In this document: positions 53,277 through 62,188 of the stretch, piece after piece
How the letters are laid out: the number at the start of each line of letters is the position of its first letter
Position numbering within the stretch: the first letter of the stretch is position 1
NCBI RefSeq assembly: GCF_947624825.1
Contig: NZ_CANQLZ010000002.1
Span: 1 to 64,000, forward strand
Origin: an uncultured Acinetobacter sp.
GTDB taxonomy: Bacteria; Pseudomonadota; Gammaproteobacteria; Pseudomonadales; Moraxellaceae
Direction of reading: 5' to 3'
DNA: 64,000 nt
Notes under the pieces: model-generated
What the model was told of the DNA's origin: nothing
What the model saw: only the letters and a program-made list of their open reading frames with translations
Databases searched by the model: none
Made by a program: the position numbers and the translations under genes

Positions 53277-53308
53277 ATTCTTGTCTGTAGGAAATTATTG
53301 ACTTGATT

Positions 53309-53376
53309 GATATTAACTTAATATTATATTAATGTTAAATAAAATTTTAAGTTAATATTAAATATAATATTAATAG
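53309..53376. repeat. AT-rich inverted-repeat cluster in divergent intergenic region
   Basis: gatattaactta/taagttaatatt and ttaatattatat/atataatattaa. Confidence 0.6.
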
Positions 53377-53442
53377 TAGTGTCTTTTGCTTAAGTACTGA
53401 CTTTTATTGGCTAGAGCCGTGGGCAAAATTAGGGGAAATAGA

Positions 53443-55134
53443 ATGAATTCATCTGAATCTAAGATTGCATTTTTTTTGCTGATTCATGACTATTCACCGA
53501 TTGCTTTAAGTCCTCAAGCAAGGTGGCTATTACTTAAACTCATAGCTGAACTGAAATTGGGAGAAGCTGTTCCATCCATAAAAAAAATGGCAACGACCTT
53601 TCATATCAATGAAAAAAAAATTAAGGAATGTATTACTGAGTTGGAAGCCCACAGAATTTTAATCCAAGGAAAAGATGGGCTAACTTCTGAAAAAAAGAGT
53701 TATATCGATTACAGCCTATTCTTAGCTTGTATGAATGCAAAAAAAATTAAACCACTGAAATTAGAACAGTGGTTTCGTCAAACAGCAAGAGCAGATAATT
53801 TCCCTCTTATAGGGCTTTTTCAAAATCTTGTTGAAAACAGACTAGATGATTTTTATATGCACCATTTGCAACATACATCATCTAGATTGTCGGGGATCTT
53901 GGATTTTAAGTCCGCTTTAGTGCTTATGGTATTGGTTAGAAATAGTAATCAATATGGAATTACCAATAAGTGTGGAATACACGAATTAAAGCACAAAACA
54001 GGTATGTCTAAAGATGCAATTTTTAGATGCATCAAGATATTAGAGATTCAGGGGGTGATCAGAGTAAGAGTTGATGGTGTGCTATCCAGTAAAATTTTAA
54101 GAGTATCTAATCCATTTTATATGCTGAATTTATCTCATGAAATCTGGCAGGAAGAAGCAACCTATGGACGGTATTTTATAATTCAATATCCAGAACCACA
54201 CTCCTTTGAGGTGCAGCAGGTTGCAAGTTTATTGCAATTTTTAGAGAGCAAAAAAGCTACATTAACAAGTATTTTAACGATTAACGATGCTTATCAGATT
54301 TATGTAAACCTTTTCATAAGAGTGCCAGAGTTGATCAATGCTACAAAGAGATTGACGATTGAGATGGTTAAGGAAGATTCTTCAATATCTGAACATGAAC
54401 GGTTTGAATATCGATTTATTATACATCTATTGTCACTTCTTCTTGAGATGCCAAATGCTCATGAAAGCAGTCAATGGCTTAGAGATTTAATTGAGTTTTT
54501 TCCACAAAAAAATTCAAAGACACATTTGAATGGGGTGGTTTCTTTATTTGGATTTCTTCAGTGCCATTTAGAACAATGGTGTGCCCAGATTTACAATAAT
54601 CTCTCTAGAGCTCAGGCATTATCTAGATGTGGAGATTACGTAGATTTACATGATTTGAAAAAAATGTCAGGTCGCTTACAATTGAATGCTTTGTTGAAAT
54701 TTGCTGAAGATAATTCATTTGAAACGTCTGATCGTATTGCTCGGAGTAACAGTACTCTTTTATCAATGTTAGGTCTGATGATGACCTTGATCGCGAAGAA
54801 TCAGCTTTATCCATTTTTAACGTATTTAGGCTTAAAAGAACAATTCAGTCAATTTTGTATTGTTCCTCGTCATGCGAAGCAAACACAATATATTTGTATT
54901 TTTATGCCATTTCCAAGTCAAATCTCGAATCAATTTACCAAAATTACTTTAGATAACAACCTTGCATTTGTATCTAAGCAAGCACTTTTTCAGGATGAAA
55001 GGCGTAATCATTTTTTTAGTGAATCCATTCAACCGAGCCTCAAAGAACTACAGGATTTTGGCTTGCTCCCTGAGAACTGCCTAGCTTTAGATCACTTTAC
55101 TATTTCTAGAAATAAAATCAAAACTAAGGCGTAA
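53443..55134 (+). CDS. hypothetical protein with two winged-HTH-like segments
   Basis: SIKKMATTFHINEKKIKECITELEAHRIL and GIHELKHKTGMSKDAIFRCIKILEIQGVIRVRVDG. Confidence 0.65.
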   Translation: MNSSESKIAFFLLIHDYSPIALSPQARWLLLKLIAELKLGEAVPSIKKMATTFHINEKKIKECITELEAHRILIQGKDGLTSEKKSYIDYSLFLACMNAKKIKPLKLEQWFRQTARADNFPLIGLFQNLVENRLDDFYMHHLQHTSSRLSGILDFKSALVLMVLVRNSNQYGITNKCGIHELKHKTGMSKDAIFRCIKILEIQGVIRVRVDGVLSSKILRVSNPFYMLNLSHEIWQEEATYGRYFIIQYPEPHSFEVQQVASLLQFLESKKATLTSILTINDAYQIYVNLFIRVPELINATKRLTIEMVKEDSSISEHERFEYRFIIHLLSLLLEMPNAHESSQWLRDLIEFFPQKNSKTHLNGVVSLFGFLQCHLEQWCAQIYNNLSRAQALSRCGDYVDLHDLKKMSGRLQLNALLKFAEDNSFETSDRIARSNSTLLSMLGLMMTLIAKNQLYPFLTYLGLKEQFSQFCIVPRHAKQTQYICIFMPFPSQISNQFTKITLDNNLAFVSKQALFQDERRNHFFSESIQPSLKELQDFGLLPENCLALDHFTISRNKIKTKA

Positions 55135-55224
55135 CTTTAGCTTCTGCAACATTCCCATATTTTCGTTGTTCTCGCTGTATGGGGTTGCGGTGTAATAGTC
55201 AGATCAGAATGACTTGCTTAACAG

Positions 55225-55270
55225 GTAATATATATTATTAACTATAAGTAATATATAGATAATATATTAA
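55225..55270. repeat. AT-rich direct repeats
   Basis: GTAATATATA at 55225 and 55248 (23-nt spacing) plus related ATAATATATT. Confidence 0.55.
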
Positions 55271-55322
55271 ACATAAACAATATCTTATCTAGTTAGGTGG
55301 GTACTGTGATTCACTTAGCTCG

Positions 55323-55350
55323 GTATAGCCCATTTGAGTATGGGCTATAC
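55323..55350. promoter_or_regulatory. perfect hairpin, 11-bp stem/6-nt loop
   Basis: GTATAGCCCAT-ttgagt-ATGGGCTATAC. Confidence 0.85.
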
Positions 55351-55431
55351 ATCATGTATCAATGACACAGTGTTAAAATATTCAGAACTAACCCTATAGT
55401 ATGTTCCAACGTCTATGAACCTATTCAGCTA

Positions 55432-55456
55432 AGCAGGATGACCACAACATCCTGCT
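55432..55456. promoter_or_regulatory. perfect hairpin, 9-bp stem
   Basis: AGCAGGATG-accacaa-CATCCTGCT. Confidence 0.8.
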
Positions 55457-55528
55457 AGAGAATCATGATCAGTAAAATTTTACATCTCTCTCTTAGATAT
55501 GAACCTTATGTTTCGAGAGAGAATCCAA

Positions 55529-56473
55529 ATGTACCAGAATATTAAATATGATCAGCTTTACCATGAAGCAGAAGTATTGGCAGCAGTAGACCATTTCATT
55601 CAAGAGGTATGCTTGGGTAGTTATGATCTATATTATCAAAACTTTATGATAGACCTACAAAAATTAGTTCAGTCATTTAAGCCAATCTATAACGCTAATT
55701 TTTTCTATTGCAATACTGTGCAGATATTCATTGAGGTGGTGAACATCGTTGATCACACACTCAGTCTAATGCCACAGGCAGACTACGATTGTATAGTCTG
55801 TTTGGATGAGATGACCGTCTGGCATATTTTGACTTACATCCAGTCATTATCTGGCTGTGTAAAACAACAACTGATAGATTTTCAACAACGTGAATTAAAG
55901 AATCAGCATAGCCTTTTTGATTATACATCCACACTCATTCATCATTATGCGAGAACACTGGTGGTTCGAGTGGATTTATCTATCAAGAAAGAATATCAAG
56001 CCTTATACAACATCCAAGTGTTCAATAAAGCGCTAGAAACATTACATCGGCGTATCGCAGATCAGGATACTTGCTTTAGTGATTTGTATGGTTATGCGTG
56101 GGCATTAGAGCATGGAGTAAGCAAAGGCTATCACTGCCATTTATTGCTTATGTACGATGGCAATAAACATCAAGAAGGCTATGAGTTAGGGGAGTGGGTA
56201 GGTAAGTGCTGGGAGCAGATTACACATGGATGTGGTTATATTTTTAACTGTAACCATTCCGACTATATGGATACATATAAAGCGATGGGAACATTAGGCA
56301 TTGGTATGATTCATCGTGATGTTGAGCATGAAGTTTTTAACTTTCTTAATTATGCTACCCCTTATCTAGTGAATTGTGAAAAAGAGCAGCAGCATCCGAG
56401 AGGAAAAGATAAGTCAAACATGCGTAGTTTTGGTAAAGGTGTGATCGATTCGAAAAACCGAAGAGGTTTATAA
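55529..56473 (+). CDS. inovirus Gp2-like / YagK-YfjJ-like putative HUH replication protein
   Basis: AWALEHGVSKGYHCHLLLMYDG (HxH motif); GAGAGAG Shine-Dalgarno-like sequence before ATG 55529. Confidence 0.7.
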   Translation: MYQNIKYDQLYHEAEVLAAVDHFIQEVCLGSYDLYYQNFMIDLQKLVQSFKPIYNANFFYCNTVQIFIEVVNIVDHTLSLMPQADYDCIVCLDEMTVWHILTYIQSLSGCVKQQLIDFQQRELKNQHSLFDYTSTLIHHYARTLVVRVDLSIKKEYQALYNIQVFNKALETLHRRIADQDTCFSDLYGYAWALEHGVSKGYHCHLLLMYDGNKHQEGYELGEWVGKCWEQITHGCGYIFNCNHSDYMDTYKAMGTLGIGMIHRDVEHEVFNFLNYATPYLVNCEKEQQHPRGKDKSNMRSFGKGVIDSKNRRGL

Positions 56474-56535
56474 ATATTGAATTTTTAATAGAGAACACTG
56501 CGAATGCCATGTTCTCTATTTTATATTTCCTAACA

Positions 56536-57192
56536 TCAAAAAGACAAACTCACATTGCCTTGATCGGTTGTCAATTCAGCTTCAAGGACTTGATCACCAC
56601 GGCATTTCAGTAAATACGATACTGTAGAGCTATAGCTCATTTGCACAGGCATCTTGCTATGGAAATCTGCGGTGTAATAACCACAACGACCACGATTAAT
56701 ACTCATACCTTGTAAAATAAAAGGTTGATCGTTGGTCGACTGAATTTCTAGAATATATTCAATTGCCCCTTGTACATTAAATGCAGATTGAGACTCACGA
56801 CTGGTAATTTGAGCACGAACAGATAATGCAGGCTGTTCCATTTCCATAGGAATATGATTGCTATATTCAGCATTGTTTGGATCAAGATCTGACTCCATCA
56901 TGGATTTGAGCGCTTCAGGATATTTTTCCCAACTCTCAAGAAATGACTGAGCTTGTTTGACCGCAGCAGGCAAATACTCGGTATCATTTTCTACAATCTG
57001 AGTTAAGGCTTGTACCTTGGCTTCAACCTCTTCCTTGCTATATGGAGCATATTTAGATTGCTCCTTTTGTGTAGCAGTATTGGATGAGCTGTGTTCAGCT
57101 TGATCTGTAGCACTTTGTTGAGTTGGCTGATTGTTTTGACTACACGCGAGCAGTAAAGTTGAAAGTGCTACTGTAAAAAGTATTTTTTTCAT
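56536..57192 (-). CDS. lipoprotein of unknown function
   Basis: MKKILFTVALSTLLLACSQ lipobox. Confidence 0.75.
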   Translation of the reverse strand: MKKILFTVALSTLLLACSQNNQPTQQSATDQAEHSSSNTATQKEQSKYAPYSKEEVEAKVQALTQIVENDTEYLPAAVKQAQSFLESWEKYPEALKSMMESDLDPNNAEYSNHIPMEMEQPALSVRAQITSRESQSAFNVQGAIEYILEIQSTNDQPFILQGMSINRGRCGYYTADFHSKMPVQMSYSSTVSYLLKCRGDQVLEAELTTDQGNVSLSF

Positions 57193-57204
57193 GATTGCAC
57201 TCCG

Positions 57205-57432
57205 TTATAACTTAGGTCGAATAACGACGAACCAAATGAATAATAGGATCAAGATACCTCCTACAATTTTACCGATGACTGGAAACATTACCGCAGGCCA
57301 CACTAAGCCTTGCCCCAAATTGTAAGTAAATGGCTTGTAGTTATACTGCCCCCAAAAGTGTTGATAGATGGCAAAGAAAAAACCAATCACCAAGTAGCTA
57401 CTAATCACCCATGTCTTAATATTTGAATTCAT
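57205..57432 (-). CDS. small two-TM protein
   Basis: 75 aa with two hydrophobic segments; operon position. Confidence 0.65.
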   Translation of the reverse strand: MNSNIKTWVISSYLVIGFFFAIYQHFWGQYNYKPFTYNLGQGLVWPAVMFPVIGKIVGGILILLFIWFVVIRPKL

Positions 57433-57561
57433 TTACTTTCCCCCAATTGCATATTTTGCCAATGCAATAAATAGTCCCATAACGATCATGAAGCCAATAA
57501 ATGGCAAACCTAAAAAGCAAATCACTGCAATGATGCAGATGATGCCAGCAAGTGTTCTCAT
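57433..57561 (-). CDS. 42-aa small membrane protein
   Basis: MRTLAGIICIIAVICFLGLPFIGFMIVMGLFIALAKYAIGGK; packed between neighbouring ORFs; not in ORF track. Confidence 0.6.
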   Translation of the reverse strand: MRTLAGIICIIAVICFLGLPFIGFMIVMGLFIALAKYAIGGK

Positions 57562-57563
57562 GG

Positions 57564-57821
57564 TTATTCCTTCATGCATTGATAGGACACATTGACCATA
57601 TCCATTTGGAAGGATTCAGTTTGCTGCAAGGTATAGAGATTTTCTTTAAGCCCATCTTCCCCATATTTATTTTCAAGTTTGTCGTAGATACATGAACAGG
57701 TATTGCCATCAATGCCGCCTGTTTTACAACCACTAATAAACTGACGTTCGGTCTTACTGGCGCAACCTGAAGACATTAATGCAACAGAGATGAGTACAAG
57801 TGAAGTTTGAATTTTCATCAT
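57564..57821 (-). CDS. small lipoprotein
   Basis: MMKIQTSLVLISVALMSSGCAS lipobox; four further Cys. Confidence 0.7.
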   Translation of the reverse strand: MMKIQTSLVLISVALMSSGCASKTERQFISGCKTGGIDGNTCSCIYDKLENKYGEDGLKENLYTLQQTESFQMDMVNVSYQCMKE

Positions 57822-58009
57822 TTCCCCTAATTTTTTATTGTGTTATTTGATGTGTAATAAATTTTGCTGAATGGACTAACGTGTAGATGCAACAAAACCG
57901 TCTAAGGCTAGACAGCGTTCAGATCATTCAAATAAGCAAAAATTTATGAATGCTGCTAATGCAACAAAGGAATAGAAAATCGTTTTAGGGAAAATAATAA
58001 AGATAGAAA

Positions 58010-58250
58010 GTGCTGAGTCATGGCGACTACTCCTTAGGTTTAAGAAGTTCTACCAATTACTGTCAAATAATGGTGGCAGAACGAAAGAGGGTTGACAGAC
58101 TGAACCTAAGAATCAGCACACCCGAAGGTGTCCCCCTCCCGTTCTACCGCAGAGGGAGCACGAGTACTCACACCAAAAGAAGGGATCTTTTAGTGCACTT
58201 AGGAAACGGTCTGTCAAAACCGACTGACGATGTAGGTCAGCAGTCGAATG
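58010..58250. ncRNA. candidate structured RNA (unknown class, strand not established)
   Basis: Many local and long-range complementary segments, incl. CTTAGGTT/AACCTAAG, CTGTCA/TGACAG, TTGACAGAC/GTCTGTCAA, ACACC-CGAA-GGTGT, CTCCC/GGGAG, CGACTG/CAGTCG. Confidence 0.6.
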
Positions 58251-58448
58251 ATAAATTTAAGGGTGGGTTTAGTCAATCAAGCAATATTGGAAAAACAAGT
58301 AAAATCAAAGATTGAAGCGTATGAAAAAAAGTTTTTGGTAAAATTCTAAGATGGGTATGGATCTATATTAAATCATTTTAATTGCTATAGAATTGGTACT
58401 CATACTTTATGATCATTAAAATGTATATATTTACGTAACGGGGAAAAA

Positions 58449-60515
58449 ATGAAGGGTGAAGCAAAACAATTTCTGAAATTTATTGATGGCTCGGATAAAA
58501 GATTTATCATTCCTGTTTACCAGCGTAACTATAGTTGGCAGAACAAACATTGTGCTCAGTTACTTAATGATTTAAAAGGGTTAATTAAAAAGCCTGATGC
58601 CCCTCATTTTTTTGGTAGTATTGTTTCAAGCCATATGCAAGGCGGCAAAAGAGAAGATTTTTTAATTATTGATGGGCAACAACGGTTAACGACCATATCA
58701 ATTTTGTTGATTGCTATTGTGGATTTACTGAAGCATAAAAAAGTTATTCCTAAAGATGATCGTTTAATTGAGAAAATCACCAAAAAACATCTAGTCGATG
58801 AGTATCAAGAAGATCAGCGGAAAATAAGATTAAAGCCAATCAAGGATGACTGTAAAGCTTTCGATGCATTGTTTGGTGATGAATCTGATTTTGTTGATGA
58901 TTCTAATGTAACGTCAAATTTTAGATATTTTAGAGACAGAATACTGAATGAAAATATCGACATTGATGATTTGTATGATGCAATTTCACGACTACAAACA
59001 ATTGATATTTTCCTAGAAAAGGATGATGACCCTCAGCTTATATTTGAAAGCTTGAACTCAACGGGACTTGAACTTGAGGAAGGGGATAAAATCCGAAATT
59101 TCATTTTGATGGGGCTTTCTTCTGAATTACAAGAAAAATATTATGAAGCTTTTTGGAACAAAATTGAGAAGAATACCCATTTTAAGGTTAGTGATTTTTT
59201 CAAAGATTACTTAACCTTAAAACTAAATCGTACAGTCGTTATTAAAGATATCTATTTTACTTTCAAAGATTATGTGAAAAAGAATAATGATGATGTTGAG
59301 GTACTATTAAAAGATTTGCTAGAGTATTCAAATCTTTATGCAATAATTTTGAATCCGATGCAATATCAGAACAGTTTTACCGCTGTGTTGGTACGGCTGA
59401 GTCAGTTAGAATTTACCGTGATATTTCCAGTCGTATTGGCGATTCTAAAACGTTGGAGTGAAAAAAATCTTACCGATCAAGAGGTCACTGAACTTCTAAG
59501 AGTGACGGAAATATTTTTATTTAGACGTTTGATTGTTGGTCTAGCCACGAATGCTTTGTCTAAAATTTTTGCAACTTTAGATAAAGATGTGACTAAGAAA
59601 GCACAATCTAGCCAATTGGCATCCTATGCTGAAATTTATAAATATGTGCTGTTAAATAAAGAGGAATCAAGTCGTTTTCCTAATGATGATGAATTTGAGC
59701 AAGCTCTTTTTAGCCGTAACATTTATGCCATGAGTTCGAAAAATAAAGCATATTTATTTAGTTTTCTAGAAAATGAGGAAAGCAAAGAACAAATTAATGT
59801 AATTGAAAGAATTAAAGATGGAACATACACCATAGAGCATATCATGCCCCAAACGCTTTCTCCTGTTTGGCAAAAAGAACTGGGTGAAAAATCACAACAG
59901 ATTCACGAGCAATGGTTGCATACTCTGCCAAATTTGACATTAACTGGTTATAACAGCAAATATAGTAATCGACCTTTTAAAGATAAATTAGACGTTGAAA
60001 ATGGATTTAAAGACAGTAATTTGCGTTTAAATCAATATGTAAGAGAATGTCTAAAATGGACGGAAGAAGAGCTGGTTGAAAGACAAAGCCGCCTATCAAA
60101 GAAATCACTTAAATTATGGTATTACCCAACAACAAGTTATGCTCCACCTGTAGAGGAAACGAATGAATATTTACTGGAAGATGACTTTGATTTTACAGGA
60201 TACACTTTAGTATCTTATACCTTGTATGATGTTGAATCTAAAGTACAATCATGGAAAGAAATGCAGATAGATGTCGTAAAATATTTATTAGAACAACACA
60301 CAACGAAAATTATGAGTTTATGTGCTGATCAAAAGTTTTATGATCTTTCCTTGCTTGAAACGACAAATAATTTTACTGAAATCAGTAGGTCGGTTTTCTT
60401 ATACACAAATTGTTCAACGAGAACCAAAATAAATATTCTTAAAAAAATATTTGAGCAGTGTGATGTTGAGCAATCAGAATTAGGTTTTTTAATAAAAAAG
60501 GATAGTAATGTTTAA
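58449..60515 (+). CDS. DUF262 + DUF1524/HNH protein, GmrSD-like type IV restriction family
   Basis: FIIPVYQRNYSW...FLIIDGQQRLTTISILL; C-terminal YTIEHIMPQTLSPVW...LHTLPNLTLTGYNSKYSNRPF. Confidence 0.88.
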   Translation: MKGEAKQFLKFIDGSDKRFIIPVYQRNYSWQNKHCAQLLNDLKGLIKKPDAPHFFGSIVSSHMQGGKREDFLIIDGQQRLTTISILLIAIVDLLKHKKVIPKDDRLIEKITKKHLVDEYQEDQRKIRLKPIKDDCKAFDALFGDESDFVDDSNVTSNFRYFRDRILNENIDIDDLYDAISRLQTIDIFLEKDDDPQLIFESLNSTGLELEEGDKIRNFILMGLSSELQEKYYEAFWNKIEKNTHFKVSDFFKDYLTLKLNRTVVIKDIYFTFKDYVKKNNDDVEVLLKDLLEYSNLYAIILNPMQYQNSFTAVLVRLSQLEFTVIFPVVLAILKRWSEKNLTDQEVTELLRVTEIFLFRRLIVGLATNALSKIFATLDKDVTKKAQSSQLASYAEIYKYVLLNKEESSRFPNDDEFEQALFSRNIYAMSSKNKAYLFSFLENEESKEQINVIERIKDGTYTIEHIMPQTLSPVWQKELGEKSQQIHEQWLHTLPNLTLTGYNSKYSNRPFKDKLDVENGFKDSNLRLNQYVRECLKWTEEELVERQSRLSKKSLKLWYYPTTSYAPPVEETNEYLLEDDFDFTGYTLVSYTLYDVESKVQSWKEMQIDVVKYLLEQHTTKIMSLCADQKFYDLSLLETTNNFTEISRSVFLYTNCSTRTKINILKKIFEQCDVEQSELGFLIKKDSNV

Positions 60516-60606
60516 AATTTTGAATGATTCCAAATAATTTCAGATACATAACATCCTAATGAGAATCATGAAGCTCTTTTGAGATCACATGAAAATATGG
60601 AATCAG

Positions 60607-60631
60607 AGCCTGCCTTCGAGCAGGCTTTTTT
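60607..60631 (+). terminator. Rho-independent terminator
   Basis: AGCCTGC-cttcga-GCAGGCT then T-run. Confidence 0.85.
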
Positions 60632-60657
60632 ATGCTCTGAAATTGAGGAGTCGAGTC

Positions 60658-60945
60658 ATGAGCTTGAACTGTCCCTTTTGTCATTCAACAAATGTCATAT
60701 TGGTTGAAGCACGTACATCACAATCGAATACAGCCTTATCCAGTCTTGGCACGCCAGCCACATTAGCGGCATTAGGAACCACGGTAGCGAAGTCTTTCAA
60801 TTTGCCGCCGATTGTTGGTGGAATTGCAGGAACTCTAATCGGTGGGGTGTTGAATTCGCTCACAGAACAAAGTGCTCCAACAAAGCAGAACTTATGCTTT
60901 TGCCAAAACTGCTACCAAAAATTCCCCACTCATCTTTTGCATTAA
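60658..60945 (+). CDS. zinc-ribbon small protein with glycine-rich hydrophobic segment
   Basis: LNCPFCHS ... CFCQNC paired CxxC; GAGGAG Shine-Dalgarno before ATG 60658. Confidence 0.7.
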   Translation: MSLNCPFCHSTNVILVEARTSQSNTALSSLGTPATLAALGTTVAKSFNLPPIVGGIAGTLIGGVLNSLTEQSAPTKQNLCFCQNCYQKFPTHLLH

Positions 60946-60990
60946 TCACATCAGTACACATTCAAATTTTAACTTATAAGGAATATATCT

Positions 60991-62034
60991 ATGGCACATT
61001 TACTTGAACAAATGGCTTATGTCGGTGAAACCCCTTGGCATGGGCTAGGGAATCAACTGAGTCAAAACCAACCAATTGAGGTCTGGGCACAGCAGGCAGG
61101 CATGGACTGGCGTATCGAGTCATCCAATGTCAGTTATATGGCACAGAATGAACGTGGGCAAAGCATCATCATGCCGTATGAAGAACAGCGTGTACTTTAC
61201 CGTTCTGATACCCATGCACCGTTATCTGTAGTCAGCCAACGCTTTCAGGAAGTCCAACCTCGCGAGATCTTAGAGTTCTATCGTGATCTAACTGAACAAT
61301 CAGGCTTTGAATTGGAAACCGCAGGCGTGCTTAAAGGTGGTAAGAAGTTCTGGGCGCTGGCACGTACAGGTCAATCTACTGCACTTAAAGGCAAGGATGT
61401 CAGTAATGGCTACATTCTGTTGGCAACCGCTTGTGATGGCACCTTGGCAACTACGGCACAATTCACTTCCATTCGTGTTGTCTGCAACAACACCTTGGCG
61501 ATTGCTTTACGTGGTCAGAACAGTAGCGCAGGTGTAGTGAAAGTTCCGCATAGCACCAAGTTTGATGCAGATAAGGTCAAACAGCAATTGGGTATTTCAG
61601 TTCGTGCATGGGATGAACACATGTATGAAATGAAGCAGCTCAGTCAGCGTAAAGTCACCCAGTCTGAAGCCGCAGCCTACTTTGATGCGGTATTTAATAA
61701 CACCACAATGAGCATTGCAGATCAGGAAGAAAATATTATTCAGTTCTACCGTGATGTTGCAACTCAGGCAGCACAGGCAAATGCCAAGGAAAAAGCTGAG
61801 CCAAATGCCAAGGCGATGACTAAAGCAATGGACATGTTTAATGGTCAGGGGCGTGGTGCAACACTTTCATCGTCTAAGGATACCGCTTACGGATTACTCT
61901 GTTCGATTACGGAGTTTATCGATCACGAGCGTCGTGCCATGAGTACAGATCATCGACTCGATTCAGCTTGGTTTGGTGCAGGAGCAGCGATCAAGCAACG
62001 TGGACTAGAACAGGCTTTACGCATGGTGTCATAG
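60991..62034 (+). CDS. DUF932 (DUF945) domain protein
   Basis: MAYVGETPWHGLGNQL...TSIRVVCNNTLAIAL...VPHSTKFD. Confidence 0.9.
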   Translation: MAHLLEQMAYVGETPWHGLGNQLSQNQPIEVWAQQAGMDWRIESSNVSYMAQNERGQSIIMPYEEQRVLYRSDTHAPLSVVSQRFQEVQPREILEFYRDLTEQSGFELETAGVLKGGKKFWALARTGQSTALKGKDVSNGYILLATACDGTLATTAQFTSIRVVCNNTLAIALRGQNSSAGVVKVPHSTKFDADKVKQQLGISVRAWDEHMYEMKQLSQRKVTQSEAAAYFDAVFNNTTMSIADQEENIIQFYRDVATQAAQANAKEKAEPNAKAMTKAMDMFNGQGRGATLSSSKDTAYGLLCSITEFIDHERRAMSTDHRLDSAWFGAGAAIKQRGLEQALRMVS

Positions 62035-62116
62035 CGTAGAAGGTTAAGTTTTTGCAATGGAAAGTTAGACCTATCCTTTCGATTCTAAAGATAAATTTAC
62101 ATTTTAAAAATAATTA

Positions 62117-62143
62117 AACCACATCTTCGGGTGTGGTTTTTTT
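62117..62143 (+). terminator. Rho-independent terminator after DUF932 gene
   Basis: ACCACATC-ttcg-GGTGTGGT then T-run. Confidence 0.85.
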
Positions 62144-62188
62144 ATGCCCTTTATTTGCCATCACCCATATAAAAATGAGGAATCCAAT

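Noticed and set aside
55225-55270. CRISPR-like array
   Set aside because: Repeats are short, AT-rich, only 2-3 copies, no cas genes
58010-58315. 101-aa ORF on + strand
   Set aside because: Overlaps a region dense in complementary stems; the product has no recognisable domain, so the RNA explanation is preferred
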